Positions 39,192 to 48,450 of a stretch of DNA of 64,000 nt are shown here, in pieces. The DNA is taken from the NCBI GenBank assembly GCA_963555775.3, contig CAUVWY020000009.1, positions 248,001 through 312,000 on the forward strand. Direction: 5' to 3'. Under the pieces are notes generated by a model. The model had not been told where the DNA came from and made no database searches. It worked only from the letters and a program-made list of their open reading frames with translations. Numbering within the stretch: the stretch's first letter is position 1; every line of letters starts with the position of its first letter. Source of the DNA: JAJEDW01 sp963555775. GTDB taxonomy: Bacteria; Acidobacteriota; Terriglobia; 20CM-2-55-15. The position numbers were made by a program, and so were the translations under genes.

Positions 39192-40283
39192 ATGGAGAGG
39201 ACGAAATTGACCAGCCAGGAACTGTCGGAGATCGGGGTACGGCCAGTGGAGCGAAGCGAGGAAGGGCAGTATCAAGAGCAGATGAAGCGTCATCATTATC
39301 TGGGCGCACTGGCGAAGATCGGGGAGACGGTCTGGTACGTGGCCACATGGCGCGGGCAGTGGGTGGCGCAACTGAGCCTGTCGGCGTCGGCGCTGAAGTG
39401 CGGGGTTCGGGATCGATGGATCGGCTGGGACTTCCGCTCGCAGTATGGGCGGCTGAAACTGATCGCCAACAACAGCCGCTTTTTGATCCTGCCGGGCTGG
39501 AATCGGCCGAATGTGGGCTCGCGGGTGTTGTCAGGGACCGAGCGGCGGGCCGGGTCGGATTGGCGCGAACGGTTCGGTCATGGGTTGCTGCTGCTGGAAA
39601 CGTTTGTGGATCCCCGGCGCTTCCATGGCGGCGTGTATCGCGCGTCGAACTGGTTGGAACTGGGACGGACCCGGGGATACCGGCGCACCCGGGACGGCTA
39701 CAGCGCCGAAGCCGATGCCCCGAAGCTTGTCTTTGTGCGTCCCCTGTGCCGCGATGCGCGCGGGCAACTGACCCACCCTGGCCGGGAACATCTTCAACTC
39801 ACCGGAGCCCCCAAGATCATGCTCAATGCCGCACAGATGCGCCAACTCCCCCAGTGCTTCAAGACCATTCCCGATCCGCGCCGCGCTCAGGGACGGCGCC
39901 ATCCCTTGTCGGCAGTGCTGGGCATCGCGGCGGGCGCGACGCTGTGCGGCATGCACGGCTATAAAGCCATCTCGGATTGGGCCGATGCCCTGGGGCAGAA
40001 AGCCCGCGAACGTTTTGGCTGCCGGCGGGAGAACGGCCGCTATGTGGTTCCCAGCGAGTTTGTGATTCGGGATTGTCTGGTCCGGATTGAACCGGGGGCG
40101 CTGGACCGGGCGCTCAATGCGTGGAATCGGGCGTGGGGCGCCCCGGACGATGCGCTGGCCATGGATGGCAAGACGATGAAGAACGCCCTCGACTCGGACG
40201 GGCGTCAGACCCACATCATGAGCGTGGTCGGGCATGAGTCGAAACGCTGCTACACCCAAAAAAAGTGGGAACCCTGCCTGTAG
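39192..40283 (+). CDS. IS ORF A: DUF4338 (DruA-like) plus transposase N-terminal half, copy 3
   Basis: Identical in protein sequence to copy 2 ORF A across its 363 codons; one silent base differs in the codon before RDARG. The DUF4338 domain, the ISAs1 N-terminal domain and catalytic Asp325 are intact. The alternative start is TTG 39207. Confidence 0.85.
   Translation: MERTKLTSQELSEIGVRPVERSEEGQYQEQMKRHHYLGALAKIGETVWYVATWRGQWVAQLSLSASALKCGVRDRWIGWDFRSQYGRLKLIANNSRFLILPGWNRPNVGSRVLSGTERRAGSDWRERFGHGLLLLETFVDPRRFHGGVYRASNWLELGRTRGYRRTRDGYSAEADAPKLVFVRPLCRDARGQLTHPGREHLQLTGAPKIMLNAAQMRQLPQCFKTIPDPRRAQGRRHPLSAVLGIAAGATLCGMHGYKAISDWADALGQKARERFGCRRENGRYVVPSEFVIRDCLVRIEPGALDRALNAWNRAWGAPDDALAMDGKTMKNALDSDGRQTHIMSVVGHESKRCYTQKKWEPCL
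40259..40265 (+). other. Predicted -1 programmed frameshift site, copy 3
   Basis: A_AAA_AAG in the ORF A frame, unchanged in the third copy. Conservation at three insertion points argues against a random indel after insertion. Confidence 0.72.
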
Positions 40284-40996
40284 CCGGCGGCGAGGAGCGC
40301 AAGCGCACGAACGAAATCGGCATGGCCGTTCCCTTGCTTCAAACCTGCGACATCGCCGGCAAGGACATCACCGGCGATGCCCTGCTGACCCAACGTGCGA
40401 TCGCGCACTATTTAGTCGAGCGGGGAGCGCACTATCATTTCACGGTCAAAGGCAACCAACCGACACTGGAACACGATATCGCGTTGCTGTTCCAAACCCG
40501 CGGACAACCCGACTTTGTCGAGGTCACGCCACCCGAGCATGGCCGCATCGAGACCCGACGCATTTGGTGTAGTACCGAACTCAACCACTACCTCGACTTT
40601 CCCCACCTGGGCCAGGTCTTTCTGATCGAGCGCGAATCCATCGACAAGAAATCCGGCGCCCTCACGTGTGAAACCGCACTGGGCATCACAAACCGCTCAC
40701 CCGGCGAGGCCTCCCCCAAACGCTTACTGGCCATCAATCGCGGTCATTGGAGTATCGAAAGCGTCCATTACATCATCGACTGGAATTACGATGAGGACCG
40801 CAGTCGAATCCGCACCGGCTTCGGCCCGGAAAACATCACCCGCCTCCGACGCTTTGCCGTCGGTATTCTCAAATCCTTTCAAAAACCCGCTCAATCGATC
40901 GCCCAATCGATGCGTAAACTCTCTTTCAATACCCGTCTCGTCTTCGACTACTTGAGAATGACTCGAAATTCATTCCCCACATCATGCTCCATCTGA
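40265..40996 (+). CDS. IS ORF B: transposase C-terminal half, copy 3
   Basis: 243 codons with the catalytic Asp (GDALLTQ) and Glu (GHWSIESVHYIIDW). It matches copy 2, with only two silent changes near KLSFNTRLV. It is expressed in full only through the -1 shift from ORF A. Confidence 0.85.
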   Translation: MGTLPVAGGEERKRTNEIGMAVPLLQTCDIAGKDITGDALLTQRAIAHYLVERGAHYHFTVKGNQPTLEHDIALLFQTRGQPDFVEVTPPEHGRIETRRIWCSTELNHYLDFPHLGQVFLIERESIDKKSGALTCETALGITNRSPGEASPKRLLAINRGHWSIESVHYIIDWNYDEDRSRIRTGFGPENITRLRRFAVGILKSFQKPAQSIAQSMRKLSFNTRLVFDYLRMTRNSFPTSCSI

Positions 40997-41012
40997 GAAC
41001 AAATTTGCCGTG

Positions 41013-41022
41013 AGGGGCGTCC
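41013..41022. repeat. Target-site duplication, right side of IS copy 3
   Basis: AGGGGCGTCC, an exact partner of 39087-39096. Confidence 0.95.
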
Positions 41023-41026
41023 TCTG

Positions 41027-41180
41027 GCGCGCGCAACGCGCCTGGGAACGCGGGCATCTTGCCCGCATCCCCTCGACGGCGAGCGTTACCCGCTTTCGGG
41101 ATAGGCTTTATGCCCCGTCATGGACGCTTGGTAGTCGTTTACGGCCACGAAGAGCGGGCATCTTGCCCGCATCCCGATTT
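41027..41180. repeat. REP-like palindromic repeats next to IS copy 3
   Basis: GGCGCGCGCAACGCGCC is followed by GGGAACGCGGGCATCTTGCCCGCATCC. A second GAGCGGGCATCTTGCCCGCATCC follows about 105 bp later. GCGGGCA/TGCCCGC forms a tight hairpin. The same GCGGGCATCYTGCCCGC core recurs at 52.54-52.84 kb. The 207 bp between the IS and the M20 gene hold these repeats and no gene. Confidence 0.7.
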
Positions 41181-41219
41181 CCGGCCCTCGGAAAATGTGG
41201 CGGCCAAGGGCCGGCGCGG

Positions 41220-42467
41220 TCATTCGGGATTCCGGGACAGCGTCTCGATCAATCCGGCAACCAGCGCTGTTCTCCAAGGCAGGGAAGAGACCTGAATATG
41301 CTCGTCCAACTGGTGGGCGCCCAGGCCGATGGGACCCAGGCCGTCCAGCGTGGGGATGCCTGCCGCAGAGGTGAGGTTGCCGTCCGACGCGCCACCGGTT
41401 CTTCCCCCGGCGATCTCGTGTCCGATCCCCGCCGCGACGGACTTCGCCATCTGGAACAGCCGGACATTCTGTGGCGTGGCCTCCATGGGCTGTCTGCGAA
41501 ACTCTCCCTCGACTTCGATTGTCGAGCCTGGGAGTACGGGTGAGAGCGACCGGATAGAATCCGCCACCCGTTCGGCCTCGGCAGTTGTTGGGATCCGGCA
41601 GTCGGTCTGAACAACGCACTCCGAGGGCACCATGTTGGGGCGTGTTCCCCCTTCGGCCATTGTGACGACCACGGTTGTTCCTTTTTCTGAATCTCCGAGT
41701 TTCTGAAGCCGCAGTATCTGATGAGCGATTTCCTCGACCGCGTTGATGCCTTCATGCGGATTCACGCCCGAGTGCGCCGACCGGCCGATGGCTCGAACCA
41801 CGAACCGCCCCATGCCGTTTCGGGTGGTTTTTAGAACTCCGCCGGGGAGCGACGGTTCCAGCACCAGAACCGCACGCGCCTCACGGGCCAGGCGGGGCAC
41901 CAGTTCACGGACGTTGGCGCTCCCGACTTCCTCGTTGCTGGTCAGGAGCATCGCGATGGGAACAGGCAGCGATCCACGCGCGTCCAGAAGCGCGCGAAGC
42001 CCCATCCACATCATCGCAATTCCGGCCTTCATGTCGAATATGCCGGGCCCCCTGGCTATATCGCCTTCAACGGTGAACGGGCGTTTCGCCAATTCACCTT
42101 CGGGCCATACCGTGTCGAGATGCCCGAGGAGCATGACGGGATTCGGGCAGGCGCCGTCTCCGAACCGGATCATGAGGTGATCGCCGCGGCCGGGTTCGGG
42201 CAGGCGTTCCACCCGGCCTCCGAGTCGGGCAAATTCATCGGAAACGTAGCCCCCGAGTTCGTTGACCCGCGCGGCGTCGAAGGTGGGCGACTCCAAGTTC
42301 ACGAGCCGTTCCAGGACACGCATGCCTTCGGGAAGCAGTCGTTCCACTGCCTGTAGAAGATCTTTCACCGTCTGTTCCCTTGCCGGAGATTCGGGATCCG
42401 GTTCTGCATCGAGCGGCAATGCCGGGCATCTCCGATTTCCCGGACTCGTGAAGTCCGATTCAAACAT
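41220..42467 (-). CDS. M20-family metallopeptidase (carboxypeptidase G2-like)
   Basis: 415 residues. The M20 zinc core is visible: MLLGHLDTVWPEG (metal His and catalytic Asp), GIFDMKAGIAMM (bridging Asp) and LLTSNEEVGS (general-base Glu and metal Glu). A late metal-ligand region, LGAHQLDEHIQV, is also present. The dimerisation domain contains AIGRSAHSGVNPHEGINA. Carboxypeptidase G2-like enzymes cleave C-terminal glutamate or other N-acyl amino acids; the substrate here is unknown. About 35 N-terminal residues are atypical, so the start may be internal. No signal peptide is evident. Its start faces the DUF1972 glycosyltransferase start with only 14 bp between. Confidence 0.88.
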   Translation of the reverse strand: MFESDFTSPGNRRCPALPLDAEPDPESPAREQTVKDLLQAVERLLPEGMRVLERLVNLESPTFDAARVNELGGYVSDEFARLGGRVERLPEPGRGDHLMIRFGDGACPNPVMLLGHLDTVWPEGELAKRPFTVEGDIARGPGIFDMKAGIAMMWMGLRALLDARGSLPVPIAMLLTSNEEVGSANVRELVPRLAREARAVLVLEPSLPGGVLKTTRNGMGRFVVRAIGRSAHSGVNPHEGINAVEEIAHQILRLQKLGDSEKGTTVVVTMAEGGTRPNMVPSECVVQTDCRIPTTAEAERVADSIRSLSPVLPGSTIEVEGEFRRQPMEATPQNVRLFQMAKSVAAGIGHEIAGGRTGGASDGNLTSAAGIPTLDGLGPIGLGAHQLDEHIQVSSLPWRTALVAGLIETLSRNPE

Positions 42468-42481
42468 TTACTATAGACGAC

Positions 42482-43591
42482 ATGAAGATCGCGATTCTGG
42501 GGATCCGCGGTATTCCGGCCAACTATGGAGGGTTCGAAACCTTCGCCGAAGAGCTCTCCACGCGGCTGGTCGAGCGGGGACATCGGGTAACGGTTTACGG
42601 CCGATCCAACAATATCCGGCACCCGGAGCGGACCTACCGCGGCGTCCGACTCGCCGTTCTGCCCACGATTGCCACCAAGCACCTGGATACGCCGGCGCAC
42701 ACGTGCCTGTCGGTGTTTCACACCCTGGGTCGAGGGTACGACGTCATTCTGATGTGCAATGCCGCGAACGCGATCTTCTGCCTCCTGCCCCGGTTGACCG
42801 GCACGCCGGTGGCTCTCAATGTGGATGGCATCGAGCGTCTGCGAAAGAAGTGGGGGGCGGCGGCGCGGACCGTGTACCGGCTGTCCGAGTATCTGGCGGC
42901 ATGGATTCCGTCCGTTATTGTCACCGACGCGAAGGTCATCCAGGATTACTTCAGAACGGAACACGCCGTCGACTCGACGATGATCGCCTATGGCGCGGAC
43001 TTCGAACGGAGCGAGAGCACCGGAACACTCGACCGGCTCGGCCTCCAACCGCGGAAATATCTGCTCTATGTCAGTCGCCTCGAACCTGAGAACAACGCCC
43101 ACCTCGTGATCGAAGCCTACCGCCGGGTCGATACCGGCATGCCACTGGCGATCGTCGGCGACGCGCCCTACGCCGGCGCCTACATCGAGCGCCTTCGAAA
43201 CATGGCCGATGAGCGCGTGCTCCTGCCGGGGGCCGTCTACGGACCCGGTTATCGCGAACTGCGGTCTCACGCCTACGCATGGATTCAGGCAACCCAGGTC
43301 GGCGGCACCCACCCGGCCCTGCTCGAGGCCATGGGGGCCGGCAATTGCATTCTCGCGAAGGACACGCCCGAACACCGTGAAGTTCTGGGAGACACCGGTC
43401 TGTACTTCGACGATGTCCTGGACCTCGCCGCCCTGATCGGCAGCGTACTGGTCGACGGTGCCCGGGTTGGGGAGCTTCGCCGCCGGACCCGTGAGCGCGC
43501 CCAGGCGCTGTATTCGTGGGCCGCCGTGACGGATCGTTACGAGGCAATGTTCAACGAACTGACCAATGGGGCGCATAATGCGATCCCGTAG
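42482..43591 (+). CDS. GT4-type glycosyltransferase with DUF1972 domain
   Basis: 369 residues. MKIAILGIRGIPANYGGFET is the start of the DUF1972 rhamnosyltransferase-like group. YGRSNNIRHPERTYRGV and MCNAANAIFCLLPRLTG complete the N-domain. The C-domain has RKYLLYVSRLEPENNAHLVI and the sugar-nucleotide-binding GGTHPALLEAMGAG. It probably adds a deoxyhexose or related sugar during surface polysaccharide synthesis. It opens a run of glycan genes, interrupted by the aminopeptidase gene. Confidence 0.87.
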   Translation: MKIAILGIRGIPANYGGFETFAEELSTRLVERGHRVTVYGRSNNIRHPERTYRGVRLAVLPTIATKHLDTPAHTCLSVFHTLGRGYDVILMCNAANAIFCLLPRLTGTPVALNVDGIERLRKKWGAAARTVYRLSEYLAAWIPSVIVTDAKVIQDYFRTEHAVDSTMIAYGADFERSESTGTLDRLGLQPRKYLLYVSRLEPENNAHLVIEAYRRVDTGMPLAIVGDAPYAGAYIERLRNMADERVLLPGAVYGPGYRELRSHAYAWIQATQVGGTHPALLEAMGAGNCILAKDTPEHREVLGDTGLYFDDVLDLAALIGSVLVDGARVGELRRRTRERAQALYSWAAVTDRYEAMFNELTNGAHNAIP

Positions 43592-43684
43592 GGTTTTGCC
43601 ACGATGTTCAACGATCTTCACGCCCCGCCCGAAAATAAGCCGTTCCGCCGATGTCCGCGATAAAATCCCTTCCGGGTGAATCAC

Positions 43685-45100
43685 ATGAAAAAAATACTGT
43701 CGATCACGATTTTGCTGCTTTTCGCGTTGCCCGCCTCGGCCCAGGATTTTGGATTCAGTTCGGCATGGCCTGAATTGAGCCCCGCCGAACGGGCCGAGGT
43801 GATGGCCTTCGGGGAAGATTTCAAGAGTTTCATCGGCGGCGCCCGCAGTCACATGTGGTTCGTTCGCGAAGCGGTGGCCCTGGCCGAGGCCGAGGGCTTC
43901 CGGCCCTGGTCGGTGGAGGTGAGGGGCCAGGACATGGCAGCCGGCTCCCGCTGGTACGCCGTCAACCGGGATCGCACCGTGGTGCTGTTCGTCGTTGGCC
44001 GGCAGCCTTTGCGGAGCGGACTTCGAATCGTCAACACCCATATCGATTCGCCGCGCCTCGAATTCAAGACGCGTCCGCTGAGGGAACGCAACGGGGTGGT
44101 GACCGTCGATTCCCAGGTTCACGGCGGCATCAAGAACTATCAATGGGCCAATGTTCCCCTGGCCGTCATCGGGAGAGTCGACAAGACCGACGGGTCCACG
44201 CTGTGGATTGAAATCGGTACCGGGCCCGACGATCCGATATTGTTGATCACCGACATCGCGCCCCATGTCGATGCCGACTACCGCGGCCGAACCAACCGCG
44301 ACGTCATCGGTACCGAGGAACTCGAACCGATCATCGCCTCGATGCCGCCCGATGAGGGCAGTGAACAAGAAACGGCTCTGGACCGGTTGTTGGCGCTGCT
44401 TGAAGACGAGTACGGCATTGAAGGCCGCGACTTCCTCTCGGCGGATCTTCAGATCGTTCCCGCGACCCCGCCCAGAGACGTCGGCCTGGACCGTGGCCTC
44501 GTCGGGGCTTACGGGCAGGACGACCGGGCCACGGGCTATCTGAGTCTGCGCGCGCTCTTCGAGACCGGGATTCCCGAATACACCGCGGTCGCCTACGCGG
44601 TGAATAACGAAGAGACGGGTTCCTGGAATACCGGAGTCAACTCCGAGTGGTTTTCGACACTGGTTTCCGAGGCGATTGCCACTCAATCCGGCGAATTCAA
44701 CAACCTGGATCTGCGGCGCGCCTATGCCAGTACCCAGGTGCTGGTCAGCGACACGACGACCGCGCTCAACCCGCTGTTTCCCGGACCGCAGAACGCCGCA
44801 CTGACATCCCGTCTGGGTTACGGGATGGTCGTCAAGGAATACGGTTCGGGCCGCGAAGCCAACTCCGAATTCTTTGCCCGTCTTCGCCGCATTCTGGATG
44901 ACGCTGACGTGAAGTGGCAGACGCATTCATACGACGCCGGTTACGGCGGCGGCACCATCGCCGGCTGGTTCGCCGGTCAGAACATGGACGTCATCGACGT
45001 TGGTATCGGTATCGTCAGCATGCATTCGCCCTTCGAAGTTTCATCCAAGGTCGATCTCTGGGAACTGTATCGGGGTTTCAAGGCGTTCTTCGATCAATAG
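43685..45100 (+). CDS. M18-family aminopeptidase with signal peptide
   Basis: 471 residues from ATG 43685 (GTG 43676 is three codons upstream). The M18 metal centre is complete: NTHIDSPRLEFKTRP (His and Asp), GAYGQDDRATGYLSL (bridging Asp), VNNEETGSW (Glu pair) and VSMHSPFEVSSKVDL (final His). M18 peptidases cut acidic or neutral N-terminal residues. Most known members are intracellular. This one begins MKKILSITILLLFALPASAQ, a clear export signal, so it should act in the periplasm or outside. It sits within a glycosyltransferase cluster without an obvious functional tie. Confidence 0.87.
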   Translation: MKKILSITILLLFALPASAQDFGFSSAWPELSPAERAEVMAFGEDFKSFIGGARSHMWFVREAVALAEAEGFRPWSVEVRGQDMAAGSRWYAVNRDRTVVLFVVGRQPLRSGLRIVNTHIDSPRLEFKTRPLRERNGVVTVDSQVHGGIKNYQWANVPLAVIGRVDKTDGSTLWIEIGTGPDDPILLITDIAPHVDADYRGRTNRDVIGTEELEPIIASMPPDEGSEQETALDRLLALLEDEYGIEGRDFLSADLQIVPATPPRDVGLDRGLVGAYGQDDRATGYLSLRALFETGIPEYTAVAYAVNNEETGSWNTGVNSEWFSTLVSEAIATQSGEFNNLDLRRAYASTQVLVSDTTTALNPLFPGPQNAALTSRLGYGMVVKEYGSGREANSEFFARLRRILDDADVKWQTHSYDAGYGGGTIAGWFAGQNMDVIDVGIGIVSMHSPFEVSSKVDLWELYRGFKAFFDQ

Positions 45101-45193
45101 GGAGAGCAGTACGATGGTTCCGAATTCATTTCATGGGCACCCCTCATCTTTCGGCGGTTTCTTCCGTGTGTTCGCAGTCCCCACCCGCGAATC

Positions 45194-46027
45194 ATGAGCG
45201 ACGTTGCCGCGGTGATCGTCAACTGGAACTCGGGACCGTTGATCGGTGCGGCCATCCGATCGATCCTTTCCACGTCGGAGTCTGAAATCGTCGTTGTCGA
45301 CAATGCTTCCTCGGATGGTTCTCCGAGTGCGGTCGATCTGTCGGAACCGAGGATACGCATACTCCGAAACGATGAAAATTTGGGATTCGCGGCCGGCATC
45401 AACCGGGGATTCCGGGAAACCCGGTCCACCTATGTCCTGATTCTGAATCCGGATGCCCGCGCCCGGCCAGGGGCGATAGCCGCCCTGAAGTCCGTATTGG
45501 ACCGGAATCGACGGGCCGGGGCCGTTGGCGGATACGTGAACTCGCGATACATGCCCCGAGCCCTGCCCACGATGGGCAGTCTGATTCGGGAAAACCTCGG
45601 GCTGGGCCGCCGTGCGCCGCCTTTCCCGAGCGGGTTGGTTCGTGTCGATCAGCCCGCGGGGTCGGCGTTGATGGTCCGTCGCGAGGCTTTTGACGCCGTC
45701 AACGGATTCGATGAACAGTTTTACCCGGCCTGGTACGAAGACGTCGATTTCGCGAAGTCATTGGCTGTTTCGGGATGGGAGGTCTACTTCGACCCCGCCG
45801 CGGGTTTCGAGCATGACGGTGGCTACAGCCTGGAGGCGTTGGGCGTCGAGAGATTCATGGCCGCGTACTACACCAACCAGTTTCGTTACGCCCGGAAGCA
45901 TCTGAATGCCCGTTTCGTGCCCGCACTGAAAGCCGCGCTCCTGGTGGGCGTTGCCGCCAGGAGCCTGATCCGCCCGCATCAGGCCGGCGGCTACCTGCGC
46001 GGACTCCGTCAGGTCATGGCCGCATGA
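45194..46027 (+). CDS. Family 2 glycosyltransferase
   Basis: 277 residues. GT-A fold markers are AAVIVNWNSGPLI, IVVVDNASSDGSPSA, LRNDENLGFAAGINRGF and LILNPDARARPGAI (the DxD-like metal site). The acceptor region is FDEQFYPAWYEDVDFAKSLAVSGW. It resembles rhamnosyl- or galactofuranosyltransferases of O-antigen pathways. The ATGA overlap at 46024-46027 couples it to the next glycosyltransferase. Confidence 0.88.
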   Translation: MSDVAAVIVNWNSGPLIGAAIRSILSTSESEIVVVDNASSDGSPSAVDLSEPRIRILRNDENLGFAAGINRGFRETRSTYVLILNPDARARPGAIAALKSVLDRNRRAGAVGGYVNSRYMPRALPTMGSLIRENLGLGRRAPPFPSGLVRVDQPAGSALMVRREAFDAVNGFDEQFYPAWYEDVDFAKSLAVSGWEVYFDPAAGFEHDGGYSLEALGVERFMAAYYTNQFRYARKHLNARFVPALKAALLVGVAARSLIRPHQAGGYLRGLRQVMAA

Positions 46028-46986
46028 GTCACGTTTCCATACAGATCGTGACGTTCGACAGCGCCGATGACATCGGACCGTGCCTGGAAAGCATCCGGCG
46101 CCAGACACACGTCGATTTCCGGATTCGGATTCTCGACAACGCCTCCACCGATGGGACGCTCGATGCGATCGGGAACGTCTCTGGAGACGCCGACATCATC
46201 CGTTCGGAGACCAACATCGGTTTCGCCGCGGCGCACAATCGCCTCGCACGCGAATATCCGGCGCCCTACATTCTCTTTCTGAATCCCGACACGGTTATCG
46301 AGCCCACCTTCCTCGAGGAACTGGCCGGTTTTATGGATCGCAACGACGACGCCGGTTCGGTTACGGGAAAGCTCTTGCGAATGGACGGAAAGACGCTCGA
46401 TTCGACCGGCATCGTGATGACGCGCAACCAGAGGCACCTCGATCGGGGCGCCGAACGGGAAGACACCGGCCAGTACGACGAAACCGAAGAAGTGTTCGGC
46501 GTGAGCGCCGCCGCGGCGCTGTATCGATACGGGTGTCTGGAGGATGTGGCCATCGGCGCCATGTTTTTCGACGAAGATTTCTTTGCCTATCGCGAAGACG
46601 CCGATCTGGCATGGCGCTGCCGTCTGCGGGGCTGGAAGTCGTTTTACCTTCCAAACGCCGTTGCGCGTCACCGCCGCCGCGTGACGCCCGAGCGGCGTTC
46701 AAGCCTGTCGAAAGCGATCAACCGGCATTCCGTGAAGAACCGTTTTCTCCTGCGGATGAACAACCTGACGCCGGGGCTGTACCGCAGGTTCTTCTTCGAC
46801 ATCACGGCGCGGGACCTGGCGGTTGTGGGGTATGTACTCCTGAACGAGTGGTCGTCGCTGCCGGCGTTGTGGTACGTGTTCAGCCACTGGGGCACTCTCT
46901 GGGAGAAACGCGGAATGATTCAGTCCCGGGTTCGCGTTTCCGACGAATCGATTGCGGCGTGGTTCGGCACCGGACTGGTAGAATAA
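46024..46986 (+). CDS. Family 2 glycosyltransferase
   Basis: 320 residues. VSIQIVTFDSADDIGPCLES, IRILDNASTDGTLD, NIGFAAAHNRLAREY and LFLNPDTVIEPTFLEEL identify a GT2 rhamnosyltransferase-like enzyme. FDEDFFAYREDADLAWRCRL is the acceptor/base region. A hydrophobic C-terminal segment (AVVGYVLLNEWSSLPALWYVF) suggests membrane association. It is tightly coupled to the GT2 gene upstream, so both probably act on the same glycan. Confidence 0.88.
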   Translation: MSHVSIQIVTFDSADDIGPCLESIRRQTHVDFRIRILDNASTDGTLDAIGNVSGDADIIRSETNIGFAAAHNRLAREYPAPYILFLNPDTVIEPTFLEELAGFMDRNDDAGSVTGKLLRMDGKTLDSTGIVMTRNQRHLDRGAEREDTGQYDETEEVFGVSAAAALYRYGCLEDVAIGAMFFDEDFFAYREDADLAWRCRLRGWKSFYLPNAVARHRRRVTPERRSSLSKAINRHSVKNRFLLRMNNLTPGLYRRFFFDITARDLAVVGYVLLNEWSSLPALWYVFSHWGTLWEKRGMIQSRVRVSDESIAAWFGTGLVE

Positions 46987-46990
46987 GGGT

Positions 46991-47464
46991 ATGGCCGAGC
47001 GACTGATGGGCAGCCTCCTTTACGATGACCATCCGGAGCCCAAGAAAGCCCGCCCGTGGAAGGATCGTCTCAAATATCCGGTCATCTTCGGGTTGATCTT
47101 TGTCGTTGGAGGCGGACTCCTCTACAAATTCATCAACTATCCCGAAGAACGACAGGTCCAGGCCTTTCTCGATGCCGTTCGGACCCAACGCTACGATGAA
47201 GCCTTTGCGATGTGGGATGGCGGAGAGGCGTATGCCATGGATCGCTTCCTGGAGGACTGGGGCGTGGAGGCCTACTACACGGCGGGGTCCATTCTGCAGG
47301 TCGTCGATTCGAATGGCAGCGGCCCGAACGTAATCGTTTACGTGTCGGTCCACCCCGACGACGAGACGCCAACGGCGCTGCTGGTGGACAAGGAAACGAA
47401 ATTGTTGTCGTACTCGCCAACCAACAAGTACATCGGGACATCTATCTACGGCCTGCCCAACTGA
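46991..47464 (+). CDS. Single-pass membrane protein of unknown function
   Basis: 157 residues. One transmembrane helix (about 28-47, YPVIFGLIFVVGGGLLYKF) is followed by a small extracytoplasmic domain: ERQVQAFLDAVRTQRYDEAFAMW then PNVIVYVSVHPDDETPTALLV. The domain has the look of a DUF4878- or SnoaL-type alpha/beta module (QRYDEAFAMW motif), but I do not recognise the exact family. It lies 4 bp after the GT2 stop, so it is the last gene of that operon. Its 3' end overlaps the convergent GT4 gene by 19 bp. Confidence 0.72.
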   Translation: MAERLMGSLLYDDHPEPKKARPWKDRLKYPVIFGLIFVVGGGLLYKFINYPEERQVQAFLDAVRTQRYDEAFAMWDGGEAYAMDRFLEDWGVEAYYTAGSILQVVDSNGSGPNVIVYVSVHPDDETPTALLVDKETKLLSYSPTNKYIGTSIYGLPN

Positions 47465-48450
47465 CCGTAGAACTCTTCGATTTTCGGGACGGCGAGTTCG
47501 ATGTCGTAACGGGTCCGGACCCGTTCGACCGCATGTTCCCGAAGTTCCCGTCTCAACCCATCGTCCGACGCCAGGCGGCGGACGGCCTCGGCCATGGCCC
47601 GCGGATTGCGTGGAGGCGTCAGCATTCCGGCTCGTCCGTAATCCAGTATTTCCGGCGGACCTCCGGCGTCGGTGGCTATAACGTTGACGCCGGCCGCCAT
47701 GGCTTCGAGCACAACGATCCCGAAGGGCTCTTCCCATGATGGCAGAATCAAAATGTCGATTTGCGGCAGAAACCGGGCTGGTTTGACAAAACCCAGGAAT
47801 TCGATGCCGAGCCCGGCGGCCTTGGTTTTGAGCGAGTCTTCGTAATGCGGCTCTCCCGTGCCGCCGATCAGCAACCGGTAGCCGTCACCCAGTTCCCGCA
47901 TGACCTCGATCGCATCGTCGTGTCCTTTGTGCGGCGACACCTGTCCAAGCAAGCCCAGTGTGATCGGCGCTCGGAGCGGTCTGTCCGCATAGGGCATTCC
48001 GGATACCGCCACCCAGTTGGGTACGATGGCCGTTGCCCGTGGAGAAAGATGCTGGATCGAATCGAGTATCTGTGGAGTGGTCACGATCCACCCGTCGACT
48101 CGCGAATACAACGGATGACGCTTGACCGGAAAGATAAGCTGACGCGTGAAAACCAGGCGGGGTCCGGCCAGACCGGCCAGCGCGGTGGCGACAATGGAGT
48201 AGTCGCGCGCCACGTGGACATGGACGACATCGAAGCGCTCGCGTCGAACGATGCGGCGCAGCTTGTAGGCGGTCGAAAAGTCCAGCGCGTTTCGAAACCC
48301 GAATGCGTAATCGAGATCGAGAGGGCCGCCGGAACGCCCGGCGACCTCAACTCGATGACCGTGTTCGCGGAGTTTTCCGGTCAGTTCGATGACATGGACT
48401 TCTCCGCCGCCCAGGACATCGGCGGAACAAACCTGCAGGATGCGCATCAC
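47446..48450 (-). CDS. GT4-family glycosyltransferase
   Basis: 334 residues. MMRILQVCSADVLGGGEVHV and VVHVHVARDYSIVATALAGL form the N-domain. ITLGLLGQVSPHKGHDDAIEV and the C-domain ILPSWEEPFGIVVLEAMAAG, followed by NVIATDAGGPPEIL, are the classic GT-B retaining transferase signature. It starts in an ATGA overlap with the heptose-7-phosphate kinase stop. It is thus the last gene of a leftward operon Trm112-GT9-kinase-GT4. Confidence 0.9.
   Translation of the reverse strand: MMRILQVCSADVLGGGEVHVIELTGKLREHGHRVEVAGRSGGPLDLDYAFGFRNALDFSTAYKLRRIVRRERFDVVHVHVARDYSIVATALAGLAGPRLVFTRQLIFPVKRHPLYSRVDGWIVTTPQILDSIQHLSPRATAIVPNWVAVSGMPYADRPLRAPITLGLLGQVSPHKGHDDAIEVMRELGDGYRLLIGGTGEPHYEDSLKTKAAGLGIEFLGFVKPARFLPQIDILILPSWEEPFGIVVLEAMAAGVNVIATDAGGPPEILDYGRAGMLTPPRNPRAMAEAVRRLASDDGLRRELREHAVERVRTRYDIELAVPKIEEFYGQLGRP

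Larger units (their letters stand above)
39097..41012 (+). mobile_element. ISAs1-family insertion sequence with DruA-like domain, copy 3
   Basis: 1916 bp, with the same ends and gene arrangement as copies 1 and 2 and nearest in sequence to copy 2. Exact 10-bp flanking duplications show a recent, unrearranged insertion between the DHH gene and a REP-like region. It serves as the reference for defining the element's boundaries. Confidence 0.95.

Noticed and set aside
42365..44926. 853-codon leftward ORF
   Set aside because: Antisense to the DUF1972 glycosyltransferase and the M18 aminopeptidase, both with complete motifs; its own translation has no domain signature.
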